From contig NZ_MRST01000022.1 of NCBI RefSeq assembly GCF_001902145.1, positions 248,001 through 312,000 on the forward strand: a stretch of DNA of 64,000 nt, given 5' to 3'. Source of the DNA: Pseudomonas fluorescens (lineage in GTDB: Bacteria > Pseudomonadota > Gammaproteobacteria > Pseudomonadales > Pseudomonadaceae). The notes under the pieces are model-generated. The model saw nothing but the letters and a program-made list of their open reading frames with translations, made no database searches and was not told the DNA's origin. Positions 53,324 through 64,000 of the stretch are shown here, piece by piece (position 1 is the stretch's first letter; every line of letters begins with the position of its first letter). A program made the position numbers and the translations under genes.

Positions 53324-54718
53324 CTAGGCTGGGCGCGCTGTCGGCACTGGGTTGACCAGTTGCTCGAGCGTCGCGCGATCCAATAATTCGGTGTCCAATT
53401 TGATGTAAATCGCAGCTTCTTCTGCGACCACTACTGCGTCCGTTACTCCAACGACGGCCTTCAGGCGCTCGGCCAAGCCAGCTTCGCGGCTCGCTTCAGG
53501 CGATAACGGCAAGCGTAGGCTCGTCACATACGGAGGTTCGCGCATGGTAACAGCAAAGACCAGCCAAAGTGCAGCCAGCGCGGCGCATCCGAGAAACACA
53601 ACCGACAAACCGCCATGCTGGAACATCCAGCCGCCCATGATGCCGCCTAACGCGGAGCCCAGGAACTGGCTGGTGGAATACACCCCCATGGCCGTGCCCT
53701 TGCCGCCTGCCGGTGAAACTTTACTGATCAGCGACGGCAACGACGCTTCGAGCAGATTGAAGGCAGTGAAAAACACCACCGTACCGATCACCAGTGCGCG
53801 CAGGCTGTCGCCGAACTGCCAGAAGAATAGTTCAGTGAGCATCAATGTCGCGACGGCGCCGAGTAAAACTCGTTTCATTTTGCGTTTCTTCTCGCCATAG
53901 ATGATGAACGGGATCATGGCGAAGAACGAAATCAACAGCGCAGTGAGGTAGACCCACCAGTGCTGCTCCTTGGGCAGGCCGGCTTTTTCCACCAGGGCCA
54001 GGGGCAAGGCGACGAAGCTGCACATCAGCATGGCGTGTAATACGAAGATACCTAAATCCAGGCGCAGCAGGTCTGGGTGCTTGAGCGTCGGCAACAGCGC
54101 CTGGCGCGCGACGCCGGACTCACGATGCTGCAACGTGCCGGTGGAGCGCGGCACCATAAAGGCCACGATCAGGATGCCAAACAACGCCATGCCGCCCGTG
54201 GCCAGGAACAGCCCATGCAAGCCGAACGCACGCGTGAGCAAGGGGCCGACCACCATGGCCACGGCAAACGACAGGCCGATGGTCATGCCGATCATCGCCA
54301 TGGCCTTGGTGCGGTGTTGTTCGCGGGTCAGGTCCGAGAGCAGCGCCATCACGGCGGCGGAAATCGCACCGGCGCCCTGCAGGATGCGACCGGCAATCAC
54401 GCCCCAGATGGAATCGGACTGGGCCGCTAGCACACTGCCAAGGGCGAATACGATCAGCCCGAGATAGATCACCGGACGGCGGCCAATGCGGTCGGAAATA
54501 ATCCCGAACGGGATCTGGAAAATCGCCTGGGTCAGGCCATAGGCACCAATCGCCAGGCCGATCAAGGCGGGGGTCGCGCCTGCGAGATCCATCCCATAGG
54601 TGGCCAGCACCGGCAGCACCATAAACATGCCCAGCATACGGAAGGCGAACACCAGGGCCAGACCGCTTGCCGCTCGGGTCTCGTCGCTACTCATGCGTTC
54701 GCTGTGGGGATCGTGCAT
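53324..54718 (-). CDS. MFS transporter with C-terminal YAM-like domain (YajR type)
   Basis: A 464-residue major facilitator protein with twelve helices. The A-motif is [20 protein letters not shown] near residues 72-91. After the last helix a ~65-residue soluble domain ([20 protein letters not shown], then [20 protein letters not shown]) has the ferredoxin-like pattern of YajR's YAM domain. Drug or metabolite efflux is likely; substrate unknown. The gene is divergent from uvrA, with 178 bp between start codons. Confidence 0.88.
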   Translation of the reverse strand: MHDPHSERMSSDETRAASGLALVFAFRMLGMFMVLPVLATYGMDLAGATPALIGLAIGAYGLTQAIFQIPFGIISDRIGRRPVIYLGLIVFALGSVLAAQSDSIWGVIAGRILQGAGAISAAVMALLSDLTREQHRTKAMAMIGMTIGLSFAVAMVVGPLLTRAFGLHGLFLATGGMALFGILIVAFMVPRSTGTLQHRESGVARQALLPTLKHPDLLRLDLGIFVLHAMLMCSFVALPLALVEKAGLPKEQHWWVYLTALLISFFAMIPFIIYGEKKRKMKRVLLGAVATLMLTELFFWQFGDSLRALVIGTVVFFTAFNLLEASLPSLISKVSPAGGKGTAMGVYSTSQFLGSALGGIMGGWMFQHGGLSVVFLGCAALAALWLVFAVTMREPPYVTSLRLPLSPEASREAGLAERLKAVVGVTDAVVVAEEAAIYIKLDTELLDRATLEQLVNPVPTARPA

Positions 54719-54824
54719 GGAAAAACCTCGTGTGAACCGGCGGCGATTCTACCAGTCCCATCGATTGAGAGGGTATATGCGGCGCTTTGCCGCGCAGCTT
54801 TCATGTAAGGCTGCAAGCGGCGTT

Positions 54825-54846
54825 TTGACAGTGTATATTCATCCAG
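54825..54846 (+). promoter_or_regulatory. Candidate uvrA promoter element with LexA box
   Basis: A perfect -35 TTGACA (54825-54830) adjoins GTGTATATTCATCCAG (54831-54846), which resembles the SOS box CTGTATAT-N4-ACAG with two outer mismatches. A clear -10 is not found at 17 bp. LexA control of uvrA is well established in gamma-proteobacteria. Confidence 0.5.
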
Positions 54847-54896
54847 TCTTTAGCCGTATACTCCGGCATCATTTACGCCCGCCGTGCGAGGCCATC

Positions 54897-57731
<2,835 letters not shown>

Positions 57732-57751
57732 TTTTTTCATCGCCCAATAAA

Positions 57752-57787
57752 AAGCCCCTGTCACTTTCCGGTGACAGGGGCTTTTTT
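57752..57787. terminator. Bidirectional terminator between uvrA and the ferritin gene
   Basis: A 13-bp perfect stem AAGCCCCTGTCAC / GTGACAGGGGCTT, six-base loop, T run on the plus strand and A run before it, so it can serve both convergent genes. Confidence 0.92.
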
Positions 57788-57798
57788 GTAACCGGGAA

Positions 57799-58263
57799 TC
57801 AGAACTGCGATTGCAGATAATTCTCCAGGCCGATCAACTTGATCAGGCCCAACTGCTTTTCCAGCCAGTAGGTGTGATCTTCTTCGGTGTCATTCAACTG
57901 CACCCGCAATATTTCCCGGGTGACATAGTCGTTGTGCTGTTCGCAAAGCTCGATGCCCTTGCAGAGTGCGGCACGGACCTTGTACTCAAGGCGAAGGTCG
58001 GCGGCAAGCATGTCAGGCACTGTAGTACCCACGTCCAGATCATCAGGACGCATACGCGGCGTGCCTTCGAGCATCAGAATGCGGCGCATCAGGGCGTCAG
58101 CGTGCTGTGCCTCTTCTTCCATTTCGTGGTTGATACGCTCATAGAGCTCGGTAAAGCCCCAGTCTTCGTACATACGCGAATGGATGAAATATTGGTCACG
58201 AGCTGCCAGTTCGCCCGTCAGCAACGTGTTGAGGTAATCGATTACGTCGGGGTGACCTTGCAT
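57799..58263 (-). CDS. ftnA: Ferritin FtnA (BfrA-type), without the heme-ligating Met
   Basis: A 154-residue ferritin-like four-helix protein. Ferroxidase residues appear in [20 protein letters not shown] (Glu18), [20 protein letters not shown] (Glu51/His54) and [14 protein letters not shown]. At the position of bacterioferritin Met52, where E. coli Bfr reads DEMKHAD, the sequence is EEAQHAD, so heme cannot be bound by that residue. This fits P. aeruginosa FtnA, formerly BfrA, also beside katA. The start is at MQGHPDVID; an upstream extension is not conserved. Confidence 0.9.
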   Translation of the reverse strand: MQGHPDVIDYLNTLLTGELAARDQYFIHSRMYEDWGFTELYERINHEMEEEAQHADALMRRILMLEGTPRMRPDDLDVGTTVPDMLAADLRLEYKVRAALCKGIELCEQHNDYVTREILRVQLNDTEEDHTYWLEKQLGLIKLIGLENYLQSQF

Positions 58264-58376
58264 CGCCCTACATCTCCCTGCTTGAAAGACTGTAGTTTGA
58301 ACCATGCTGACTTGAAGGTCACGGGACAAACGGCAGAAAAGCGAAGATTTCCGGAGAAAAGTAACTGAAATAACGC

Positions 58377-58400
58377 AAAAACCGCCCAAATGAGGGCGGT
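58377..58400 (-). terminator. Terminator of katA
   Basis: On the minus strand, ACCGCCC-TCATTT-GGGCGGT is followed by T residues, 19 bp after the katA stop and before the ferritin gene. Confidence 0.85.
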
Positions 58401-58418
58401 TCTGCTTATCGTTTAGAG

Positions 58419-59867
58419 TCAGTTAAGCGATACACCCAGTGCCTTTGCGATTGCTTCTCCATAAGCCGGGTCGGCCTTATAGAAGTGTTGCAATTGACGC
58501 TGGACCACATCACTGGAAACGCCACCCATTGCACCGGCGATGTTATTGGTGAGCAGGGCTTTCTGCTCATCATTCATCAAACGGAACAGCGCACCGGCGT
58601 GGCTGTAGTAGTCCGTATCTTCGCGGTGATCATAACGATCGGCAGCACCGCTCAGGGCCAGTGCCGGCTCTGCGTACTGCGGGGCTTGCTTGGGCGCGTC
58701 GGCATAGCTGTTTGGCTCGTAGTTCGGAGCCGCCCCACCGTTGCTGCCGAAAGCCATGGAACCGTCACGCTGGTAGCTGTTAACCGGGCTACGTGGCGCG
58801 TTCACCGGCAGTTGCTGGTGGTTAGTGCCCACACGGTAGCGGTGAGCATCGGCGTAGGCGAAAACCCGGCCTTGGAGCATACGGTCTGGCGACAGGCCAA
58901 CGCCTGGGACCATGTTGCTTGGGCCAAATGCCGCCTGCTCAACTTCTGCGAAGTAGTTCTGCGGATTGCGGTTGAGCTCCAGCTCACCCACTTCAATCAA
59001 CGGGAACTCTTTTTGTGACCAGGTCTTGGTCACGTCAAACGGGTTCTCGTAATGAGCGTTTGCCTGAGCCTCAGTCATGATCTGGATGCAGACGCGCCAT
59101 TTCGGGAAATCACCGCGCTCGATCGCACCAAACAGGTCACGCTGGGCATAGTCAGGATCGGTACCTGCCAGGCGTGCAGCCTCGGCCGGCGCCAGGTTCT
59201 TGATGCCTTGCTTGGTCTTGTAGTGCCATTTCACCCAGTGCCGTTCGCCCTTGGCGTTGATCAGGCTGTACGTGTGGCTGCCGAAGCCGTGCATGTGGCG
59301 ATAGCCGTCTGGGATGCCGCGGTCCGAAAACAGAATGGTGACCTGGTGCAATGCCTCAGGGGAGTGCGACCAGAAATCCCACATCATCTGCGCGCTTTTC
59401 AGGTTGCTCTGGGGCAGACGTTTCTGGGTGTGGATAAAATCCGGGAATTTCAGCGGATCACGAATGAAGAACACAGGGGTGTTGTTACCCACGATGTCCC
59501 AGTTGCCTTCCTCGGTGTAGAACTTCAAGGCGAAGCCACGTGGATCGCGCTCAGTGTCAGCCGAACCACGCTCCCCCCCTACCGTGGAGAAACGCAGGAA
59601 CGTAGGCGTCTGCTTGCCAACGGACTCGAACAATTTGGCGCTGGTGTATTGGGTAATGTCTTTTGTCACCGTGAAGGTACCGAAGGCACCCGAACCTTTG
59701 GCGTGCACGCGACGCTCAGGGATGTTTTCACGGTTGAAGTGAGCGAGCTTCTCGATCAGGTGAAAATCGTCGAGCAGCAAGGGGCCACGAGGGCCGGCGG
59801 AACGTGAGTTCTGATTGTCCGCAACGGGCGCGCCGCTGGCGGTGGTAAGGACTTTATTCTGGCTCAT
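58419..59867 (-). CDS. katA: Monofunctional heme catalase (KatA)
   Basis: A 482-residue clade-3-size catalase. The distal His is in [15 protein letters not shown], the Asn in [15 protein letters not shown] and the heme-ligating Tyr in [15 protein letters not shown]. The NADPH-region and C-terminal [11 protein letters not shown] are present. TGAGGAAG lies upstream of ATG 59867; longer frames are not conserved. It disproportionates H2O2 and is followed by the ferritin gene on the same strand, separated by a terminator. OxyR control is suggested by upstream half-sites. Confidence 0.95.
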   Translation of the reverse strand: MSQNKVLTTASGAPVADNQNSRSAGPRGPLLLDDFHLIEKLAHFNRENIPERRVHAKGSGAFGTFTVTKDITQYTSAKLFESVGKQTPTFLRFSTVGGERGSADTERDPRGFALKFYTEEGNWDIVGNNTPVFFIRDPLKFPDFIHTQKRLPQSNLKSAQMMWDFWSHSPEALHQVTILFSDRGIPDGYRHMHGFGSHTYSLINAKGERHWVKWHYKTKQGIKNLAPAEAARLAGTDPDYAQRDLFGAIERGDFPKWRVCIQIMTEAQANAHYENPFDVTKTWSQKEFPLIEVGELELNRNPQNYFAEVEQAAFGPSNMVPGVGLSPDRMLQGRVFAYADAHRYRVGTNHQQLPVNAPRSPVNSYQRDGSMAFGSNGGAAPNYEPNSYADAPKQAPQYAEPALALSGAADRYDHREDTDYYSHAGALFRLMNDEQKALLTNNIAGAMGGVSSDVVQRQLQHFYKADPAYGEAIAKALGVSLN

Positions 59868-59942
59868 GCGCATCTTCCTCAGGTCGGGCTTGGAACTGCC
59901 GGCTAATCGGCTTGGAGGGAGTATTGACCATCCACATGACAC

Positions 59943-59985
59943 CTACAAATTCATTAAATTGTAGGCTTCAATAGAAAATAACTAC
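59943..59985 (-). promoter_or_regulatory. Candidate OxyR half-sites and inverted repeat upstream of katA
   Basis: On the minus strand GTAG-N7-CTAT (59985-59971) resembles half of the OxyR motif ATAG-N7-CTAT, followed at N7 by TACA. An inverted repeat CCTACAA (59943-59949) / TTGTAGG (59960-59966) lies nearer the gene. The whole 237-bp region to rplQ is AT-rich; no gene is seen. Confidence 0.35.
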
Positions 59986-60057
59986 CAACATGCCCGACGC
60001 TCATAGTGAAGCGTGTCGCCTGGAGATTCTTGTACGGAACGCGCTTTTGTTGCGCGC

Positions 60058-60084
60058 ACAAAAAACCGGGCACTAGGCCCGGTT
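60058..60084 (-). terminator. Terminator of the alpha operon
   Basis: Minus-strand hairpin AACCGGGC-CTAGT-GCCCGGTT followed by a T run, 20 bp after the rplQ stop. Confidence 0.88.
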
Positions 60085-60104
60085 CTTCGTTGCAGCTTGT
60101 CGTA

Positions 60105-60491
60105 TTACTCGGCGCTTACAGCTTCGCCGGCAGTAGCACGATCAACCAACTCGACGTACGCCATAGGCGCGTTGTCGCCAGCGCGGAAACCGCACTTGAG
60201 GATGCGCAGGTAGCCACCCTCACGGGTAGCGTAACGCTTGCCCAGGTCGTTGAAGAGCTTACCAACGATAGCTTTCGAACGAGTACGGTCGAAAGCCAGA
60301 CGGCGGTTAGCCAGGCTGTCTGTCTTGGCCAAAGTGATCAGCGGCTCAGCAACGCGACGCAGTTCTTTAGCTTTCGGCAGTGTAGTTTTGATCAGCTCGT
60401 GCTCGAACAGCGACACCGCCATGTTTTGGAACATGGCCTTGCGGTGCGAGCTGGTACGGCTCAGGTGACGACCACTTTTACGATGACGCAT
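60105..60491 (-). CDS. rplQ: 50S ribosomal protein L17
   Basis: A 128-residue large-subunit protein at the end of the alpha operon. It begins [20 protein letters not shown] and has the conserved [20 protein letters not shown] helix and AYVELVD near the C-terminus. L17 lies near the peptide exit tunnel. A terminator follows directly. Confidence 0.97.
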
Positions 60492-60532
60492 GGTTCATTC
60501 CTTACCAAACTCACGTTCGGTGATTACGACGA

Positions 60533-61534
60533 TCAGGCAGTCGCCTTGTCGTCCTTCTTAAGACTTGCAGGCGGCCAGTTGTCGAGGCGCATGCCGAGGG
60601 ACAGACCGCGGGAGGCCAGAACGTCCTTGATTTCAGTCAAGGATTTCTTGCCCAGGTTCGGAGTCTTCAACAGTTCTACTTCGGTGCGCTGGATCAGGTC
60701 ACCGATGTAGTAAATGTTTTCCGCCTTAAGGCAGTTAGCCGAACGTACAGTCAGTTCCAGATCGTCAACCGGGCGAAGCAGGATCGGATCGATCTCGTCT
60801 TCCTGCTCGATTACCACTGGTTCGCTGTCACCTTTGAGGTCGACGAACGCAGCCAACTGCTGTTGCAGAATGGTTGCAGCGCGGCGGATAGCCTCTTCAG
60901 GATCCAGGGTCCCGTTGGTTTCCAGATCAATAACCAGCTTGTCCAGGTTAGTACGCTGCTCGACACGGGCGTTTTCCACCACGTATGCGATACGGCGAAC
61001 CGGGCTGAACGAAGAGTCAAGCTGCAAGCGACCAATGCTGCGGCTTTCGTCTTCATCGCTCTGACGCGAGTCGGCCGGTTCATAACCACGACCACGAGCT
61101 ACAGTGAGCTTCATGTTCAGGGCGCCGTTAGACGCCAGGTTAGCGATTACGTGATCGGGGTTAACGATCTCGACATCATGATCCAGCTGAATATCGGCAG
61201 CGGTAACCACCCCCGAACCCTTCTTCGACAAGGTCAGCGTAACTTCGTCACGGCCGTGCAGCTTGATAGCCAGACCTTTAAGGTTCAACAGGATTTCAAT
61301 TACGTCTTCCTGTACACCTTCGATGGCGCTGTACTCGTGGAGCACACCGTCAATCTCGGCCTCGACTACTGCACAGCCGGGCATTGAGGACAACAGGATG
61401 CGGCGCAGCGCGTTGCCCAGGGTGTGGCCAAAACCACGCTCGAGAGGCTCGAGAGTAATTTTGGCGCGGGTTGGACTGACAACCTGCACATCAATGTGGC
61501 GGGGTGTCAGGAACTCATTTACCGAAATCTGCAT
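60533..61534 (-). CDS. rpoA: RNA polymerase alpha subunit
   Basis: A 333-residue protein with the dimerising N-terminal domain ([20 protein letters not shown]) and, after a flexible linker near residues 235-250, the C-terminal DNA- and activator-binding domain ([40 protein letters not shown]). Length and order rpsD-rpoA-rplQ are standard. Confidence 0.98.
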   Translation of the reverse strand: MQISVNEFLTPRHIDVQVVSPTRAKITLEPLERGFGHTLGNALRRILLSSMPGCAVVEAEIDGVLHEYSAIEGVQEDVIEILLNLKGLAIKLHGRDEVTLTLSKKGSGVVTAADIQLDHDVEIVNPDHVIANLASNGALNMKLTVARGRGYEPADSRQSDEDESRSIGRLQLDSSFSPVRRIAYVVENARVEQRTNLDKLVIDLETNGTLDPEEAIRRAATILQQQLAAFVDLKGDSEPVVIEQEDEIDPILLRPVDDLELTVRSANCLKAENIYYIGDLIQRTEVELLKTPNLGKKSLTEIKDVLASRGLSLGMRLDNWPPASLKKDDKATA

Positions 61535-61556
61535 GGATGCACCTATTTTCTAGCCC

Positions 61557-62177
61557 TTACTTGGAGTAGAGCTCGACAATCAGGCTTTCGTTGATGTCGG
61601 CGGACAGATCACTGCGAGCAGGAACGTTCTTGAAAACGCCCGACTTCTTCTCAGTGTCTACTTCTACCCATTCTACGCGGCCACGTTGGGCACACAGATC
61701 GAGAGCTTGGACAATGCGAAGTTGGTTTTTTGCTTTCTCGCGAACTGCGACCACGTCACCAGCACGAACCTGGTAGGACGGAACGTTTACGGTCTGACCG
61801 TTAACGCTGATCGACTTGTGCGATACCAGCTGACGGGATTCGGCACGAGTCGAACCAAAGCCCATACGGTATACAACGTTGTCCAGACGGCATTCGAGCA
61901 GTTGCAGCAGGTTTTCACCGGTTGCACCTTTCTTGCCAGCAGCTTCTTTGTAGTAGCCGCTGAACTGACGCTCGAGAACGCCGTAGATACGACGGACCTT
62001 CTGCTTTTCACGCAGTTGGGTGCCGTAGTCGGACTGGCGACCGCGGCGTTGGCCGTGGATACCAGGTGCTGCTTCAATGTTGCACTTCGATTCGATCGCG
62101 CGCACGCCGCTCTTCAGGAAGAGATCGGTGCCTTCGCGACGAGCGAGTTTGCATTTTGGACCAATGTAACGAGCCAT
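61557..62177 (-). CDS. rpsD: 30S ribosomal protein S4
   Basis: A 206-residue primary 16S rRNA-binding protein ([20 protein letters not shown]). The S4 RNA-binding fold is near residues 95-160 ([40 protein letters not shown]). In E. coli S4 represses translation of its operon by binding the rpsM leader; the same may occur at the rpsM leader here. Confidence 0.98.
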   Translation of the reverse strand: MARYIGPKCKLARREGTDLFLKSGVRAIESKCNIEAAPGIHGQRRGRQSDYGTQLREKQKVRRIYGVLERQFSGYYKEAAGKKGATGENLLQLLECRLDNVVYRMGFGSTRAESRQLVSHKSISVNGQTVNVPSYQVRAGDVVAVREKAKNQLRIVQALDLCAQRGRVEWVEVDTEKKSGVFKNVPARSDLSADINESLIVELYSK

Positions 62178-62195
62178 TCTTTACAATCTCCTGGA

Positions 62196-62585
62196 TTACA
62201 CGCGGCGCTTCTTCGGCGGACGGCACCCGTTGTGCGGGATTGGCGTCACGTCGGTGATGCTGGCGATCTTATAGCCACAGCCGTTCAAAGCACGGACAGC
62301 AGACTCACGACCTGGACCTGGACCTTTGACGTTAACGTCGAGGTTTTTCAGGCCATATTCCAGCGCAGCTTGACCAGCACGTTCAGCAGCTACTTGAGCA
62401 GCAAACGGGGTGGACTTGCGGGAACCGCGGAAACCCGAACCACCGGAGGTAGCCCAAGAAAGCGCGTTACCTTGACGGTCGGTGATGGTCACGATGGTGT
62501 TGTTAAAAGATGCATGGATGTGGGCGATGCCATCAACCACTGTCTTTTTAACTTTTTTACGAGGACGAGCAGCAGGTTTTGCCAT
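62196..62585 (-). CDS. rpsK: 30S ribosomal protein S11
   Basis: A 129-residue platform protein with a basic N-terminus ([16 protein letters not shown]), the conserved [20 protein letters not shown] and the C-terminal [18 protein letters not shown]. It sits between rpsM and rpsD, 18 bp before rpsD. Confidence 0.98.
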   Translation of the reverse strand: MAKPAARPRKKVKKTVVDGIAHIHASFNNTIVTITDRQGNALSWATSGGSGFRGSRKSTPFAAQVAAERAGQAALEYGLKNLDVNVKGPGPGRESAVRALNGCGYKIASITDVTPIPHNGCRPPKKRRV

Positions 62586-62615
62586 GATAATTTTCCTGTC
62601 GATTCGCTGGGGCGA

Positions 62616-62972
62616 TTACTTGCGGATCGGCTTACGCGGACCTTTACGGGTACGCGCGTTAGTCTTGGTACGCTGACCGCGTACTGGAAGACCACGACGA
62701 TGACGCAGACCGCGATAGCAACCGAGGTCCATCAAACGCTTGATTTTCATGTTGATTTCGCGACGCAGGTCACCTTCAGTGGTGAACTTCGCCACTTCGC
62801 CACGCAGCTGTTCAATCTGCTCGTCGCTCAGATCCTTGATCTTAGCGGCTGGGTTTACCCCAGCAACTGCGCAAATTTTCTGCGCAGTAGTGCGACCAAC
62901 ACCATAGATGTAGGTCAGCGAGATAACAGTGTGCTTGTTATCTGGAATGTTAACGCCTGCAATACGGGCCAT
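62616..62972 (-). CDS. rpsM: 30S ribosomal protein S13
   Basis: A 118-residue head protein ([40 protein letters not shown], basic tail [12 protein letters not shown]). It is the first gene of the alpha operon, preceded by a 130-bp leader with its own promoter and, upstream, a hairpin that could stop readthrough from the secY-rpmJ transcript. Confidence 0.98.
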   Translation of the reverse strand: MARIAGVNIPDNKHTVISLTYIYGVGRTTAQKICAVAGVNPAAKIKDLSDEQIEQLRGEVAKFTTEGDLRREINMKIKRLMDLGCYRGLRHRRGLPVRGQRTKTNARTRKGPRKPIRK

Positions 62973-63031
62973 TCAGTGGGACTCCAATTGACAGCTACCT
63001 ACGCCCCGGAAGCCAAGAAATAGGGCGCGAG

Positions 63032-63060
63032 ATAATATCGCTGTAATAACAAATAATCAA
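63032..63060 (-). promoter_or_regulatory. Promoter of the alpha operon (rpsM-rplQ)
   Basis: On the minus strand, -35 TTGATT (63060-63055) and -10 TATTAT (63037-63032) are spaced by exactly 17 bp, about 60 bp before the rpsM start. This leaves a ~50-nt leader where S4-type autoregulation could act. Confidence 0.65.
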
Positions 63061-63084
63061 CCCGGCAGCGCACTAGCTGCCGGG
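63061..63084 (-). terminator. Hairpin between rpmJ and rpsM, possible terminator or attenuator
   Basis: A nine-bp stem CCCGGCAGC / GCTGCCGGG with a six-base loop, followed on the minus strand by an AT-rich TTGATTATTTGTTATT tract. It ends exactly where the rpsM promoter -35 begins. Confidence 0.65.
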
Positions 63085-63101
63085 CTTCAAGCGGATCACA
63101 C

Positions 63102-63218
63102 TCAGCCTTGGCGCTGTTTGTGACGCGGTTCCGCGCTGCAAATTACTCGAACAACACCTTCGCGGCGAATAATCTTGCAGTTACGGCACAGCTTTTTCAC
63201 CGATGCACGAACTTTCAT
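63102..63218 (-). CDS. rpmJ: 50S ribosomal protein L36
   Basis: A 38-residue zinc-ribbon protein: [20 protein letters not shown] followed by [18 protein letters not shown]. The three Cys and one His (C11, C14, C27, H32) make it the zinc-binding C+ form. It lies 28 bp after secY, before the hairpin and rpsM promoter, the usual spc-operon end. Confidence 0.96.
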
Positions 63219-63246
63219 CACCAACTCCTCGAACCTTATGGGGTAC

Positions 63247-64000
63247 TCAGCGCAACATGCCGCTGCCGTAGCCCTTCAGGTTGGCTTTCTTCATCAGGGA
63301 TTCGTACTGGTGCGAAACGAGGTGCGATTGTACTTGGGACATGAAGTCCATCACAACCACGACCACGATCAGCAACGAGGTCCCGCCAAGGTAGAACGGA
63401 ACGTTTGCTGCAACCACCAGGAACTGGGGCAACAAGCACACGGCCGTCATATATAGAGCACCGAACAGGGTCAAACGAGTCAGAACGCCATCAATATAGC
63501 GTGCCGACTGCTCACCTGGACGGATGCCCGGAATAAAGGCACCGGACTTCTTCAGGTTTTCCGCTACGTCTTTCGGATTGAACATCAACGCCGTATAGAA
63601 GAAGCAGAAGAAAATAATCCCTGCACTAAACAGCAGAATATTCAACGGCTGACCAGGAGCGATCGACTGAGAGAGGTCCTGCAGCCAGCCCATATTTTCA
63701 GACTGACCAAACCAGGTACCCAACGAAGCCGGAAACAGCAATATGCTGCTCGCGAAAATTGCCGGAATAACACCGGCCATATTCACTTTCAGCGGCAAGT
63801 GGCTGGTCTGCGCAGCAAAGACCTTACGGCCCTGCTGACGCTTGGCGTAGTGAACAGCAATACGACGCTGGCCACGCTCAATGAACACCACAAAACCGAT
63901 AATCGCTACTGCCAGCAAACCGATGGCAACCAGGGCGAAGATATTGATATCACCCTGACGTGCAGACTCGAAAGACTGCCCGATTGCTCTCGGAAGACCG
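63247..64000 (-). CDS. secY: Preprotein translocase subunit SecY, C-terminal part
   Basis: The 3' 251 codons of SecY; the N-terminus lies beyond the window edge. The protein has helices 5-10 with [20 protein letters not shown], the conserved plug-adjacent [20 protein letters not shown], the cytoplasmic [20 protein letters not shown] loop with [14 protein letters not shown], and the C-terminal [17 protein letters not shown] tail. It forms the SecYEG channel. rpmJ follows 28 bp after its stop on the minus strand. Confidence 0.96.

Noticed and set aside
61686..63023. 445-codon plus-strand frame opposite rpsD, rpsK and rpsM
   Set aside because: It is antisense to three conserved ribosomal genes.

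Overview
This window is chromosomal DNA from a Pseudomonas, most likely of the P. fluorescens group. The evidence is GC-rich coding with strong third-position bias, many REP/REPIN palindromes between genes, and several gene blocks whose order, as I recall it, matches P. aeruginosa: eat-eutBC-GNAT-dedA-mtfA-ppa, xseB-ispA-dxs, the nrdR-ribD-ribC-ribBA-ribH-nusB-thiL group, the zinc ABC locus next to oprG, and ssb-MFS-uvrA-ftnA-katA-rplQ-rpoA. No database search was possible, so family names rest on recognised motifs, lengths and neighbours.

Layout. 1-4.5 kb: ethanolamine catabolism (aldehyde dehydrogenase end, permease, EutBC ammonia-lyase). 4.5-7.5 kb: acetyltransferase, DedA, MtfA peptidase, pyrophosphatase. 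7.5-20.1 kb is an accessory stretch between ppa and xseB: an orphan S24-type phage repressor that looks leaderless, a YcaC-like hydrolase, an AbiE toxin-antitoxin pair whose toxin gene is frameshifted in a G7 tract, an eight-gene minus-strand operon (DUF2170, PspA-like protein, rhomboid, K+ channel with RCK domain, DUF2491, DUF350, DUF1190 lipoprotein, glutathionylspermidine-synthase-like ATP-grasp) driven by a promoter flanked by two identical palindromes, a broken YhcG/DUF1016 nuclease gene, and a quinone oxidoreductase/MerR pair. 20.1-36 kb: isoprenoid precursor genes, a cobalamin receptor gene broken by a 7-bp tandem repeat, BtuF-like protein, and most of riboflavin biosynthesis with nusB, thiL and nrdR. 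36-41 kb: zinc ABC-type locus and OmpW/OprG porin. 41-52.7 kb: envelope and stress genes (MscS channel, ybhPON-like lipid genes, DUF3182/hydrolase pair, GlxA-type regulator, isochorismatase-like hydrolase, trans-aconitate methyltransferase). 52.7-64 kb: ssb, MFS transporter, uvrA, ferritin, catalase, then the alpha ribosomal operon (rpsM, rpsK, rpsD, rpoA, rplQ) with rpmJ and the end of secY upstream.

The genes link in a few ways. EutBC needs adenosylcobalamin, and the cobalamin receptor/binding protein genes lie 20 kb away, although the receptor is frameshifted. FtnA and KatA pair iron storage with peroxide removal. The SOS-type gene uvrA sits beside ssb. Three genes here are disrupted by small indels (one base, seven bases, probably eleven bases).

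Repeats are a strong theme. At least four REPINs share a conserved spacer. Two of these sit inside a ~156-bp element with 17-18 bp terminal inverted repeats that itself appears to lie inside another REP palindrome. Two minus-strand genes end on a TAG stop supplied by the edge of a REPIN. The best candidate for an under-described system is the PspA/K+ channel/rhomboid/ATP-grasp operon with its twin operators.
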